Source of the DNA: JAKFEW01 sp036675505
GTDB lineage: Bacteria > Cyanobacteriota > Sericytochromatia > S15B-MN24 > JAQBPE01
NCBI GenBank assembly: GCA_036675505.1
Contig: JAKFEW010000043.1
Location: 1 to 64,000, forward strand
Reading direction: 5' to 3'
Length of the DNA stretch: 64,000 nt
This document shows positions 48,369 through 57,856 of this stretch, one piece after another (positions within the stretch are counted from its first letter, which is position 1; every line of letters starts with the position of its first letter). Position numbers and translations under genes: made by a program. The notes under the pieces were generated by a model. It was given only the letters and a program-made list of their open reading frames with translations, was not told the DNA's origin and made no database searches.

Positions 48369-50026
48369 GCCGCGCGCCGAAGCACCTCCTGGTCGTCGAC
48401 GACCTGCCGGACAACCGCGGCCTGCTGGTCCAGTTCCTCGAGGACGACTACCGGCTCTCCGAGGCGGCGACGGGGCTCGACGCCCTCGACCACATCGCGC
48501 TGGATTGCCCGGACCTCGTGCTGCTCGATCTCGCCATGCCGGTCATGGACGGCTACGAGGTGCTCGACCGGCTCCAGACCCGCCAGGGCAGCTTCCTGCC
48601 CGTCATCGTGGTCACGGCCGCCCACGAGCAGGAAGCCCGGCTGCGCGCCCTCCAGGCCGGCGCCCACGAGTTCCTCACCAAGCCGATCGATCCCGACGAG
48701 CTCCATGCCCGCATCCGGACGCTGCTGGCGCTCAAGGCGGCCCATGACGAGCTCGAGGCGCGCAACGGCCAGCTCGAGAGCCTGGTGGCCGTGCGCACGC
48801 GCGAGCTGGCGTGCGAGAAAGCCTTCGCGGAGCGCATCATCAACGGGACGCCCGCGGCGATCGCGTTCGTGGATCGGGCGCTCGCATGCCGGCGTGCCAA
48901 CCCGGCGTGGGCGTCGCTCACGGGTCCGTCGGCCGCGCAAGACGTCTCGGCGTCTCTCGTGGACTGGGTCGGCCCACTCTGCCGCCGCCAGCTCGAGCAG
49001 ACGCTCCGGCGGGTCCTGATGAAGGCGCGGCCGTTCCACGACCCTGCCTTTTCGATCTCCCTCGAGTACGAAGGGCAGATGGCGGGCCGCTTCTGGGACC
49101 TGACCTGTGAGCCCGTGCTCGGGGAATGGGGGGATGTCGAAGGCGTCCTGGTCATGGCCGTGGACGTCACCGAGCGCGTGCAGCGGGAGCGCCACGAGCG
49201 GGAACGGTTCGAGCAATCCCTCAAGCTCGAGCGGATGAAGGCCGAGTTCCTGAGCGTCGTGAGCCATGAGCTCCGGACGCCCCTGAACTACATCACGGGC
49301 TACACCGAGCTCCTGGAGGCCGAGATCGCGGACGGCCTGAGCGAGGAACAGCGCCTTTACCTGGCAAACATCTTCGTGGGCGCCAAGCAGATGCTCCAGC
49401 TCGTCAACAACGTGCTGGACGTGAGCAAGATGGCAGGCGGCTATTTCGAGCTCGACATCACCGAAACCGATTTCCCGACGTTGGTCGAGCTGGCGCTCTC
49501 CGGCCTGTCCCACACGGCCGCCGCGCGTGGGCTACGGCTGGACATCGACGTCCTGGTCGCCGACACCTTGATCGTGGACGCGGACCGCATCGTCCAGGTG
49601 CTGACGCACCTGCTGGAGAACGCCATCAAGTTCACGCCGGACGGCGGCCGGGTCCAGCTGCGTGCGAGCGTGCGGGGCGACGCGTTGATCACCGAGCTCT
49701 CCGACAGCGGGCAGGGCATCCCCGCAGACGACATCCCCAAACTCTTCAAGCCCTTCGACCAGCTGGACATGAGCCTTACGCGGTGCACGAACGGGGCCGG
49801 GCTGGGCCTCCACATCGTCAAGCACATCGTCGAGGCCCACGGGGGCCAGGTCGGGGTGGTCAGCGAGCCCGGGAGCGGCAGCACGTTCTGGTTCAGCCTT
49901 CCGCTCGCGCCGAGGCCGGCGCCGAACCCGCCCGTCGCGCTGACCGAGGCCGTGAACCAGCGGCGGCGCTCGGCCACGCCTTCCCCGGGCGTCTGCGACG
50001 CCAAGCCGCGGAAGCGCTCGCGGTGA
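48365..50026 (+). CDS. REC-PAS-histidine kinase (receiver at the N-terminus)
   Basis: A 553-residue soluble hybrid. REC (about 8-122; LLVVDDLPDN, LVLLDLAMPVM, VVTAAH, FLTKPID), a coiled linker, a PAS domain, and a kinase core with His301 in VVSHELRTPL, N-box LLENAIKFTPDGG, G1 LSDSGQGIP, G2 GAGLGLHIV. With an N-terminal receiver, its kinase may be switched by phosphate from the upstream kinase. No transmembrane segment. The last 40 residues are Pro/Arg-rich and unstructured. Confidence 0.9.
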   Translation: MSRAPKHLLVVDDLPDNRGLLVQFLEDDYRLSEAATGLDALDHIALDCPDLVLLDLAMPVMDGYEVLDRLQTRQGSFLPVIVVTAAHEQEARLRALQAGAHEFLTKPIDPDELHARIRTLLALKAAHDELEARNGQLESLVAVRTRELACEKAFAERIINGTPAAIAFVDRALACRRANPAWASLTGPSAAQDVSASLVDWVGPLCRRQLEQTLRRVLMKARPFHDPAFSISLEYEGQMAGRFWDLTCEPVLGEWGDVEGVLVMAVDVTERVQRERHERERFEQSLKLERMKAEFLSVVSHELRTPLNYITGYTELLEAEIADGLSEEQRLYLANIFVGAKQMLQLVNNVLDVSKMAGGYFELDITETDFPTLVELALSGLSHTAAARGLRLDIDVLVADTLIVDADRIVQVLTHLLENAIKFTPDGGRVQLRASVRGDALITELSDSGQGIPADDIPKLFKPFDQLDMSLTRCTNGAGLGLHIVKHIVEAHGGQVGVVSEPGSGSTFWFSLPLAPRPAPNPPVALTEAVNQRRRSATPSPGVCDAKPRKRSR

Positions 50027-50041
50027 TGCAACGCTGAACCC

Positions 50042-50067
50042 GCCGGCCAGCGCGACGCGCTGCCGGC
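50042..50067. terminator. Strong GC hairpin between convergent kinase genes
   Basis: GCCGGC-C-AGCGC pairs with GCGCT-GCCGGC across a GAC loop: an 11-bp stem with one bulge, 15 bp after one stop and 8 bp before the other. No T-tract, but the stem strength and position support a bidirectional terminator. Confidence 0.5.
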
Positions 50068-50075
50068 TCCGGACA

Positions 50076-51662
50076 TCAGGCCTGCGGCGAGGGCGCGTGC
50101 GGGAGGCTGAACCAAAAGGTGCTGCCCGTCCCGGGTGCGCTTTCGACGCCAATCTCGCCGCCATGGGCCACGACGATCGTCTTGCTGATCGCGAGCCCGA
50201 GGCCGGTCCCGCCGCGCTTCTTGCCCGCCGCGAGCTGGCCGAAGCGTTGGAAGAGCTTCGGCACGTCTTCTGGGGCGATCCCGACGCCCGTATCCCGGAC
50301 CTCGAAGCGTGCGCCCGCCGCATCCCAGCGCAAGCGGACGGTGATCGTCCCGCCTTTGGGCGTGAACTTGATGGCGTTGCCGATCAGGTTGGTGAGCACC
50401 TGGCCGATCCGCTGCGAGTCGCACAGCACGGGCCGGGGCGCGGGGACGACGTCGGCCTCCAGCGTCAGGCCGGCCGCGTCGAGCTGCGGCGCGAGCTGCG
50501 CGAGGACCTCGCGGACCTGGAGGCCTGGATCACATGGCTCGAGGCGAAGCTTGAAGGTCCCGGCATCGATGCGGGCGGCATCGAGCAGGTCGTCGACGAG
50601 GCGCTGGAGCTGGAGAGCAGCCAGGCCGAGGCGCTGGACGAACCCGGCCTGGTCGGCGTTCAGCGGCCCGGCCACCTGGTCCTCGAGCAGCTCCCCGTAG
50701 CCGACGATCGCCGTCAAAGGCGATCGGAGCTCGTGCGACACCGAGTTGACGAAGTCGCTCTTGAGCGCCGACAGCTCACGCTCCTTGGCCAGGTCGGCGG
50801 CCCGCGCCGCCGCTTCCGCCTGCGCCCGCCGGAGCTCGGTGATGTCCTGGACGGTCCCGCACATCCGCAGCGGACGCCCCGCGGCATCTCGAGCGACCTC
50901 GGCCTGCTCATGAACGATTCGCTCGCCCCCATCGGGTCGCACGATCCGGTGATCGATGGCGTACTCGGTCCCATCATCCAGCGCCCCCGTGACGGCCCTC
51001 TGGACGGCGTCCCGATCCGCCGGGTGGACGAAGGCCAGAAAGGCGTCGTACGTCGCCTCGAACGCGCCGGGCTCGACGCCGAAGATGCGGTAAATCTCGT
51101 CGGACCAGGCCAACTCGTTGGCGCGGATGTCCCAGTCCCAGTTGCCGAGGTGCGCGATCCGTTGCGCGTTCGCCAGGCTCGCCTGGCTCCTCGCGAGTGC
51201 CTGAGCGGCACGCTTTTGCGCCGTGACGTCCCGCTCGATCGCCGCGATGCCGACGACCTGGCCGGCGGCGTCCCGGATCGGCGACAGCGAGAGCGAAACA
51301 TCGAGGGCGCGCCCGTCGCGGGCGAACCGCCGGGACTCGAAGTGGGCCACGCGCTCGCCCTTCGCGATCCGGTCGTGCATCGCCCGCAGGGCCTCGCGCT
51401 CCTCGGGCGCGACGATCATAGCGATGGGTCGCCCGATCATGTCGTCCGCGTGGTAGCCGTACATCCGCGCGGCTCCTGCGTTCCAGCTGGTCACGACGCC
51501 ATCCGGGGTCTTGCTGATGATCGCGTCGTCGGAAGAATCGACGATGGCCGCGAGGAACCGCGCATGCGCGCCGCCCGGCCCGGCAGGCGAGCCAGCCGAC
51601 GGGACGTCGCCGCCTTCGACGAATGACGGGCCTGTCTCAGCCCCCGATGATGCGGCATCCAT
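50076..51662 (-). CDS. Soluble histidine kinase with two PAS domains
   Basis: A 528-residue cytoplasmic kinase. PAS1 (SSDDAIISKTPDGVVTSWNA), PAS2 of the PAS-3 type (AHLGNWDWDIRANELAWSDE), a coiled linker, and kinase core: His310 in SVSHELRSPL, N-box LIGNAIKFTPKGG, G1 VRDTGVGIAP, G2 GGTGLGLAIS. All motifs intact. An upstream CBS-domain fragment on the same strand may be what remains of a neighbour. No cognate receiver gene is directly attached. Confidence 0.9.
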   Translation of the reverse strand: MDAASSGAETGPSFVEGGDVPSAGSPAGPGGAHARFLAAIVDSSDDAIISKTPDGVVTSWNAGAARMYGYHADDMIGRPIAMIVAPEEREALRAMHDRIAKGERVAHFESRRFARDGRALDVSLSLSPIRDAAGQVVGIAAIERDVTAQKRAAQALARSQASLANAQRIAHLGNWDWDIRANELAWSDEIYRIFGVEPGAFEATYDAFLAFVHPADRDAVQRAVTGALDDGTEYAIDHRIVRPDGGERIVHEQAEVARDAAGRPLRMCGTVQDITELRRAQAEAAARAADLAKERELSALKSDFVNSVSHELRSPLTAIVGYGELLEDQVAGPLNADQAGFVQRLGLAALQLQRLVDDLLDAARIDAGTFKLRLEPCDPGLQVREVLAQLAPQLDAAGLTLEADVVPAPRPVLCDSQRIGQVLTNLIGNAIKFTPKGGTITVRLRWDAAGARFEVRDTGVGIAPEDVPKLFQRFGQLAAGKKRGGTGLGLAISKTIVVAHGGEIGVESAPGTGSTFWFSLPHAPSPQA

Positions 51663-51699
51663 AGGCCGTCATGGTAACACGCTCCGACGCTGATGGGCG

Positions 51700-51815
51700 C
51701 ACTCATGCGGCCCTTGGGGTAATCGCCGTCATGCATCACCTGCGCGACTTCGAGCAACGACTGGCCATACCCTACGCAGACCGGAACGGGCGTCATGACC
51801 GATCGCACCGTCCGC
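51700..51815 (-). pseudogene. CBS-domain fragment upstream of the kinase gene
   Basis: VRSVMTPVPVCVGYGQSLLE followed by VAQVMHDGDYPKGRM matches the first half of a CBS domain; the remainder is missing and the frame ends in unrelated codons. Second CBS relic in the window; the two differ, so they are not recent copies. Confidence 0.45.
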
Positions 51816-51971
51816 CCGGCATCGGCGAGAACCGGCGCCAAGACCACCACCGTCGTCCCCCGCCACCGGCGGGCGCGGGCGTGTAATCCGCAGGAACTAC
51901 GCATCCCTTGTGCGGGGATTTTCGCTATTGTGGCGGCTGTCTATTACAAAATATTAAGAAGGGGGCTCCTC

Positions 51972-52784
51972 GTGAAGCAGGTCCATACGCCGACGGCCGG
52001 CCACATCGCCGTGCCCGACAACCTCGCGGTCCGCTGGGTGCCCGACCTGCGGGGCGGTCGGTGTGTCTCGGCGCCGGTCGCGCGGCCGGTCGATCCTCAC
52101 GCGCTGATCGCGGTGGCGAGTCACGCGGCTCGCACGCCGCTGACCACCGCGACGGGATACGGCGAGCTCCTCGCGGATGGCGACCTCGGGGCGCTGAACG
52201 AGGATCAACGAGCAGGAGTCGCCGCCATCGTCAACGGGATCGCGCGGCTGGAAAGGCTCTTCGGCCACGTGACGGACTTGATCCACATCCAGGCCGGCAC
52301 GCTCGCGCTGTTCGTCGAGGAGCTCGACTACCTGGCCTGCGTCGCCGACGTCGCGACGCTGGCACGCCCGCTGGCCAGCGAGAAGTGGGTGCAGATCACC
52401 GTAGATACGCTCACAACCGAGCTCCGGCCGCGGTGGGACGGCCGGCGGATCGCCCAGGTGCTCGCGAGCCTCCTCGAGATCGCCATCGCGTCGGCGCCGG
52501 CCGGTGGCCAGGTGACCGTCCGCACCCGCGTGTTCGGCCGGCGCCTGATGACGGAGGTCGCGAACGGCGCGCCCGAGCCTTCGCTGCACGGGCTCGACGA
52601 CGTCCTCGGCGGCCTCGACGCGGGCCCGGTCGCGACGCGCTCGCCGGACGGCCGCGCGCTCGACCTCCTCGTCTGCAAGGCGCTCGTGGAGGCCCACGGC
52701 GGCTCGATGGGCGCCGAGCACCTCCCCGGGCTCGGCGACAACATCTGGTTCCAGGTTCCGCTGGGCCACGCACCCGGGGAATGA
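51972..52784 (+). CDS. Degenerate histidine-kinase-like protein (pseudokinase)
   Basis: A 270-residue open frame from GTG 51972 (AGAAGGGGG upstream) with the outline of a DHp-HATPase core but lost catalysis. The H-box keeps His51 but reads SHAARTPL instead of SHELRTPL. The N-box reads LLEIAIASAPAGG, with the ATP-binding Asn replaced by Ile. G1 (normally DxGxGI) reads VANGAPEPS, and G2 (GGTGLGLAI) reads SPDGRALDLLVCK. The last strand (GDNIWFQVPL) is preserved. The protein cannot bind ATP normally but could accept phosphate, dimerise with an active kinase, or be a phosphatase. Confidence 0.75.
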   Translation: MKQVHTPTAGHIAVPDNLAVRWVPDLRGGRCVSAPVARPVDPHALIAVASHAARTPLTTATGYGELLADGDLGALNEDQRAGVAAIVNGIARLERLFGHVTDLIHIQAGTLALFVEELDYLACVADVATLARPLASEKWVQITVDTLTTELRPRWDGRRIAQVLASLLEIAIASAPAGGQVTVRTRVFGRRLMTEVANGAPEPSLHGLDDVLGGLDAGPVATRSPDGRALDLLVCKALVEAHGGSMGAEHLPGLGDNIWFQVPLGHAPGE

Positions 52785-52808
52785 CCCCCACAGCCGGGCG
52801 ACGTGCGC

Positions 52809-53201
52809 CTAGCGCGAGCCGACCGATACGCCTTGCATGATCGCGTGCGCCACCTGTTCGCCGAAGTGCTCCGGCTCGATCGGCTTCGAGATGTAGCCGT
52901 CGAACCCGGCCTGGAGCAGCCGCTCGCGATCGCCCAGCATGGCGAGCGCCGTGAGGGCGATGACGGGCGTGGCCTTCGCGAGGCCCCCCGCCTTCAACGC
53001 CGCGACCACCTGGAGGCCGTCGAGGCCGGGCATGTGGACGTCGAGCAAGATCAAATCGAAGCGCTCGCGAGCCACGAGCTCGAGGCCGCTGGCGCCGTTG
53101 TCCGCGGCGGCCACCGCGAACCCCAGGGCGGCCAGCAGGTAGCACACGAGCTCGAGGTTCGTGGGGTGATCCTCGATCACCAGGATCCGCTCGCCCGCCA
53201 T
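52809..53201 (-). CDS. Stand-alone receiver protein, partner of the giant PAS kinase
   Basis: A 130-residue REC domain: ILVIEDHPTN, phospho-Asp in LILLDVHMPGLDG, Thr in VIALTALAM, Lys in YISKPIEP. No output domain. The start ATG overlaps the stop of the giant kinase (TGATG), with GGAGG upstream, so it is co-translated and is the best candidate for that kinase's phosphate acceptor. Confidence 0.92.
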   Translation of the reverse strand: MAGERILVIEDHPTNLELVCYLLAALGFAVAAADNGASGLELVARERFDLILLDVHMPGLDGLQVVAALKAGGLAKATPVIALTALAMLGDRERLLQAGFDGYISKPIEPEHFGEQVAHAIMQGVSVGSR

Positions 53202-56200
53202 CACGCCTCCATCGGCAGCACCAGGCTGAAGGTGCTGCCCCGGCCGTAGTCGCTCACGAGCTCGATCGACCCGCCGACCAGATCGGCGAGCTTCTGGCTC
53301 ACGTACAGCCCCAGCCCCGTCCCCTCCTGCACAGGCTCGGTGGGTTTCGCGAACTGCTGGAACGCGTTGAAGAGCTTCTCCTGGTCTTCCTGGCGGATGC
53401 CGATGCCGGTGTCGATCACATGGATCGCGAGCGCCCGCCCGCCCGACGCCGTGCGCTGCTCGAACTCGATCCGCACGGCGCCCGTGGCCGTGAACTTGAT
53501 CGCGTTGGTGACCAGGTTGATCAAGATCTGGCTCACCGTGCGGCGATCGCTGCGCACCACCACGGGCGCCGACGGGACGACCAGCTCCAGCCGCAGCTCC
53601 TTCGCGTCCGCGAGCGGCTGCAACGTGGCGGCCACGTCCTCGGCCACGGCCTGGCAGATCAGGGGCTCCAGGTGGAGATCGATCTTGCCGGACTCGATCT
53701 TCGCGAGGTCGAGCAGATCGTTGATCAGCGAGAGCAGGTGCCGGCTGCTGGTCTGCACGGTGCGCAGCTGCTTCGTCTGCTCGCCGTTGACCGGGCCCGG
53801 CAGCCCCATGATCAAGGTGCCCGTGAAGCCGATGATCGCGTTGAGCGGCGTCCGCAGCTCATGGGACATGCGGGCGAGGAAGCGATCCTTGGCCTGGTTC
53901 GCGGTCTGCAGCTCCACGTTCTTCTCCTGGAGCGCGTGCTCGATGCGCTTGCGCTCGGTGACGTCGCGGGCCGCCGCGAAGACGCCTTGCAGCTTGCCCG
54001 CGCGATCGAAGAACGTCGCCGCGTTGTAGGAGACGACGGTCTGCCGGCCGTCCTTGCTCTGCGCGGTCAGCTCGTAGTTCCTGACCGTGCCCTCCCGCAG
54101 CACCTGGCGGATGCCGTCCTCGGCGCGCTCGGCGTCCGTGAAGTAGTTCTTGAACGGCGAGCCGATCAGCTCCTCGCGCGGCGTGCCCGTCAGGGCCTCC
54201 ATCTGCTCGTTGACGTCGGTGATGACGCCGAGCGGATCGGTGGTCATCAGCGCGTCGATGTTCGACTCGATCAGCGAGCGGGTGTAGGCCTCGGAGTCGC
54301 GCAGCTGCTGCTCGAGGGTCTTCTGGGCCGTGATGTCGCGCGCTGCGGCGAGGATGCCCATGGGCGCACCGGTCGCGTCGGTGAACACGCCCGCGTTGAA
54401 GCTGACCGCGATCCGCCGGCCCAGCCGCGTGATCAGCACCAGCTCGTAGCCGATCACGCGCCCGGCGCCGAACGTCTGCAGGACGCCCTGGGAGGCACCG
54501 GCCGGCTCGGTGAAGTATTCCGCGAAGACCGAGTTGACCAGGTGCTTGCGCGAATAGCCCGTGAGACGCGTGGCCTCCTCGTTCACGTCGGTCACGATGC
54601 CATCCGGCGCGATCGCGAACAGGGCGTCCGCCGACGATTCGATCAGCGACCGGTTGTACGCCTGCTGCTCGGCGAGCTTGCCCTGCAGCGAGGCCTGTTC
54701 GGAGATGTCGCGGGCCGACGCGAAGATGCCCTGGATCATGCCATCCGCGGCCCGGAAGATCGACGCGTTGAACGAGACCGTCGCGCGCCGTCCGCTGCGC
54801 GGCTTGAGCGTCAGCGTGTAGTTGGTCACCACCTCCTCCGCGAAGGTCCGGCGGACGCCGAGATCGGCGCGCTCAGGCTCCGTGAAGTAGCCCTTGAAGG
54901 GCGACCCCACGAGGTCCTCGCGCGGCGAGCCGACCATGCGGCAGAACTGCTCGTTCACGTCCGTGACGTAGCCCTCGGGGTCCACGGTGACGAGGCCGTC
55001 CACCGAGGACTCGATCAGGCCGCGGAGGTAGGTCTGTTGCTCACGCAGGCGTTCCTCCAGCCGGACGCGGTCGGTGATGTCGCGCGCGGAGGCGAAGATG
55101 CCGCGCACGCTGCCCGACGGATCGCGGAAGACCGAGGCGTTGAACGAGACCTGTAGCTGCCGCCGCGAGCGGGCCACCAGCGTGAGCGCGTACTCCGTCA
55201 CCATCTCCGACTCGAGCGTCCGCTGGACGCCCAGCCGCGCGCGCTCGGGCTCCGTGAAGTAGTCGGCGAACGGCGAGCCCAGGAGCTCGGCGCGGCCGTA
55301 GCCCGTCATCTGGCACATGCGGTCGTTGATGTCGGTGATGATGCCGCCCGGATCGACGGTGATCAGGCCGTCCACCGACGACTCGATCAGGCCGCGGAGG
55401 TAGACCTGTTGGTCGCGGAGCTGCTGCTCCAGCGCCTTTTGCTCCGTGATGTCGCGCGCGGCCGCGAACACGCCCTGGAGGTTGCCCGCCGCGTCGTGGA
55501 ACCTGACCGCGTTGTACGAGACGACCGTGCGGCGCCCGTCCTTGCTCAGGGCCGTGAGCTCGTAGTTCGTGACCTGGGCCTCGCGCAGCACCAGCTTGAT
55601 GCCGTCCTCGGCCAGCTTGGGGTCCGTGAAGTAGAGCTTGAAGGGGGTGCCGATCAGCTCCTCGCGGGTCCGCCCGGTCAAAAGCTCCATCTGCTTGTTC
55701 ACGTCGGTGATGATGCCGAGCGGGTCGGTGGTCATCAGCGCGTCGATGTTCGACTCGATCAGCGAGCGCGTGTAGAACTGCGAGGCCTGGAGCTGCCCTT
55801 CCAGGGTCTTCTGCGCGGTGATGTCGCGCGCCGAGGCGAAGATGCCCTTGATCTCGCCCGCTGTGTCGCGGAAGATCGCGGCGTTGAACGAGACCGGCGT
55901 GGGCTTGCCGTCGACGCTCTGGAGCGTGAGGACGTAGTCCTTCACGAGCCCGTCGCGGAAGGTGAGGCTCACGCCTTCGGCCGCCTGGTCGCGCTCGGCG
56001 AAATAGGACGGGAACGACGAGCCGATCAGCTGGGAGCGCCGCCGGCCGACCATCCGGCACATCGTCTCGTTGACGTCGGTGATGGTCATGTTCTGGTCGA
56101 CGGTCACCAGGCCGTCCACCGAGGCCTCGATCAGGCCGCGGCTGTAGGCCCGCTCCTCGGCGACCTGCGTCTGCAGCCGCTTCTGCTCCGTGATGTCGCG

Positions 56201-57727
56201 GGCCGAGGCGAAGATGCCGCGCACGCTCCCGTCGGCCTCCCGGAAGGTCGCGGCGTTGAAGGAGACGAGGCGCTCGGTGCCGTCCTTGTGCCGCAGCGTG
56301 AGCTCGTAGTTCTCGGCCGCGCCGGTGTCGAGCGTGAGCCGGACGCCGTCCGCGGCCCGACGCTGGTCCACGAAGAAGTGCGTGAAGATCGCGCCGATCA
56401 GCTCCGTGCGCCCGTAGCCGATCATGCGGCACATGGTCTCGTTGACGTCGGTGATGGTCAAAAGCGGGTCGACGGTGATCAGGCCGTCGAGCGACGCCTC
56501 GATCAGGCCCCGGTTGTAGTTGCGCTCCTGGTCGAGCTGGGCCTGCAGCCGGGCTTGCTCGGTGATGTCGCGCGCCGAGGCGAAGATGCCCTTGACCGAG
56601 CCACCCGGATCGCGGAAGACGGAGGCGTTGAACGAGACCTGGATCTGGCGGCCGTCGCGCGTGGCGAGCGCGAGCACGTAGTCCTTGACGATGCCCAGGT
56701 CGAAGGTCTCCTGGACGCCGCGCGTGGCCTGGGCCGGGTCGAGGAAGTACTCGGCGAACGGCGAGCCGATCAGCTCCTCGCGCGGGAAGCCGGTCAGGCG
56801 GCACATCGTCTCGTTCACGTCGGAGATGAGGCCGTCCGGGCTGACGGTGATCAGGCCATCGACCGAGGCCTCGATCAGGCCCCGGTTGTACGACTCCGAT
56901 TCGCGCAGCTGGCGCTCGAGGCCCTTTTGATCGGTGACGTCGCGGGCGGCGGCGAACACGCCCTGGAGCCTGCCCGACTGGTCGCGGAAGGTCGAGGCGT
57001 TGAGCGAGACCAGCGTCGCCTGGCCCTCCGGGCCGAGCGCGGCGAGCTCGTAGTTCGTCAAGCGGCCCTCGCGCACGACGAGCCGGATGGCCTCCTGCGC
57101 GCGCTCGGAGTTGGTGAAGTGGCGCTTGAACGGCGCACCGATGAGCGCCTCGCGCGTGCAGCCGGTCATGAGCTCCATCTGCCGGTTCACGTCGGTGATG
57201 AAGCCGAGCGGATCGGTGGTCACGAGGGCGTCGATGTTCGACTCGATCAGCGAGCGCGTGTAGTACTGCGACGCCTGGACCTCTTGGGTCAGCCGGATCT
57301 CGTCCGAGATGTCCTTGGAGATCAGGAGGAAGCCGACCAGCTTGCCGTGATCATCGCGTCGCGGCGTGACGACCACGCGGGCGGTGAACTGCTCGCCGTT
57401 CTTGCGCACGCGCGGCAGCGTGCCCTCGAACTTTCCTTCCTCGACAGCGGTCACCAGGATCTGGCCCGGGCGCCCGCCCGCGGCGTCCTCGCGGGTGTAC
57501 AGGATCGCGGAGTCGGCGCGCCCCACGACCTCGCCGTGCGAATAGCCGTAGATGCGCCGGGCGCCCTCGTTCCAGAGCGTGATCACGCCTTCGAGGTCGA
57601 GCGAGATGATCGAGTAGAGCGTCGAGGCCTCGAGCACGCTCGCCATGAGCGTCGTGGCCTCCTGCATCTGCTCGGTCAAGCCGGTTTCCGGGCCTGCGCC
57701 GGCGGCGCTGGCGGGTTCGACGGTCAT
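53201..57727 (-). CDS. Giant soluble histidine kinase with ten PAS domains
   Basis: About 1,508 residues from ATG 57727 (GGGAGAAG upstream; an earlier ATG has none). PAS1 (about 28-145) is divergent. Nine tandem PAS units of 124 residues follow, starting near 156, 280, 404, 528, 652, 776, 900, 1024 and 1148. Type A units (RSLIESNIDAL-TTDPLG; LQGVFAAARD) are PAS2, 6 and 10; type B units (RGLIE-S-DGL-TV; GIFASARD, relaxed in PAS9) lie between. The core has His1289 in RMSHELRTPL, N-box LVTNAIKFTATG, G1 VIDTGIGIR, G2 GTGLGLYVS, all intact. No transmembrane segment or cofactor-ligand consensus seen; it may integrate many copies of one signal or act as a long lever. Confidence 0.93.
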   Translation of the reverse strand: MTVEPASAAGAGPETGLTEQMQEATTLMASVLEASTLYSIISLDLEGVITLWNEGARRIYGYSHGEVVGRADSAILYTREDAAGGRPGQILVTAVEEGKFEGTLPRVRKNGEQFTARVVVTPRRDDHGKLVGFLLISKDISDEIRLTQEVQASQYYTRSLIESNIDALVTTDPLGFITDVNRQMELMTGCTREALIGAPFKRHFTNSERAQEAIRLVVREGRLTNYELAALGPEGQATLVSLNASTFRDQSGRLQGVFAAARDVTDQKGLERQLRESESYNRGLIEASVDGLITVSPDGLISDVNETMCRLTGFPREELIGSPFAEYFLDPAQATRGVQETFDLGIVKDYVLALATRDGRQIQVSFNASVFRDPGGSVKGIFASARDITEQARLQAQLDQERNYNRGLIEASLDGLITVDPLLTITDVNETMCRMIGYGRTELIGAIFTHFFVDQRRAADGVRLTLDTGAAENYELTLRHKDGTERLVSFNAATFREADGSVRGIFASARDITEQKRLQTQVAEERAYSRGLIEASVDGLVTVDQNMTITDVNETMCRMVGRRRSQLIGSSFPSYFAERDQAAEGVSLTFRDGLVKDYVLTLQSVDGKPTPVSFNAAIFRDTAGEIKGIFASARDITAQKTLEGQLQASQFYTRSLIESNIDALMTTDPLGIITDVNKQMELLTGRTREELIGTPFKLYFTDPKLAEDGIKLVLREAQVTNYELTALSKDGRRTVVSYNAVRFHDAAGNLQGVFAAARDITEQKALEQQLRDQQVYLRGLIESSVDGLITVDPGGIITDINDRMCQMTGYGRAELLGSPFADYFTEPERARLGVQRTLESEMVTEYALTLVARSRRQLQVSFNASVFRDPSGSVRGIFASARDITDRVRLEERLREQQTYLRGLIESSVDGLVTVDPEGYVTDVNEQFCRMVGSPREDLVGSPFKGYFTEPERADLGVRRTFAEEVVTNYTLTLKPRSGRRATVSFNASIFRAADGMIQGIFASARDISEQASLQGKLAEQQAYNRSLIESSADALFAIAPDGIVTDVNEEATRLTGYSRKHLVNSVFAEYFTEPAGASQGVLQTFGAGRVIGYELVLITRLGRRIAVSFNAGVFTDATGAPMGILAAARDITAQKTLEQQLRDSEAYTRSLIESNIDALMTTDPLGVITDVNEQMEALTGTPREELIGSPFKNYFTDAERAEDGIRQVLREGTVRNYELTAQSKDGRQTVVSYNAATFFDRAGKLQGVFAAARDVTERKRIEHALQEKNVELQTANQAKDRFLARMSHELRTPLNAIIGFTGTLIMGLPGPVNGEQTKQLRTVQTSSRHLLSLINDLLDLAKIESGKIDLHLEPLICQAVAEDVAATLQPLADAKELRLELVVPSAPVVVRSDRRTVSQILINLVTNAIKFTATGAVRIEFEQRTASGGRALAIHVIDTGIGIRQEDQEKLFNAFQQFAKPTEPVQEGTGLGLYVSQKLADLVGGSIELVSDYGRGSTFSLVLPMEA
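53912..57262 (-). repeat. Tandem PAS-coding repeats with a 1,488-bp higher-order unit
   Basis: Nine 372-bp units. The identical 20-mer CGTCGATGTTCGACTCGATC starts at 54253, 55741 and 57229: two spacings of exactly 1,488 bp (four units), marking the type A positions. This shows duplication of a four-PAS block (A-B-B-B) plus a terminal A. Conservation is high at DNA level, so the array is likely recent or kept alike by gene conversion. Confidence 0.92.
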
Positions 57728-57856
57728 CGGGGCTTCTCCCGCGCGGGCGCCGACCGCGCGGTCGGCGAAGGGCAACATCGTATTTCGGCAAGGCGAGCGG
57801 CGAATCCGTACCCGCTACGGATGACAGCGGGCGGCCTGGCGCCGGGCCGGAGCCCG

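Noticed and set aside
46655..49513. Minus-strand frame of 952 codons opposite two kinases
   Set aside because: Shadow of the kinase and receiver genes.
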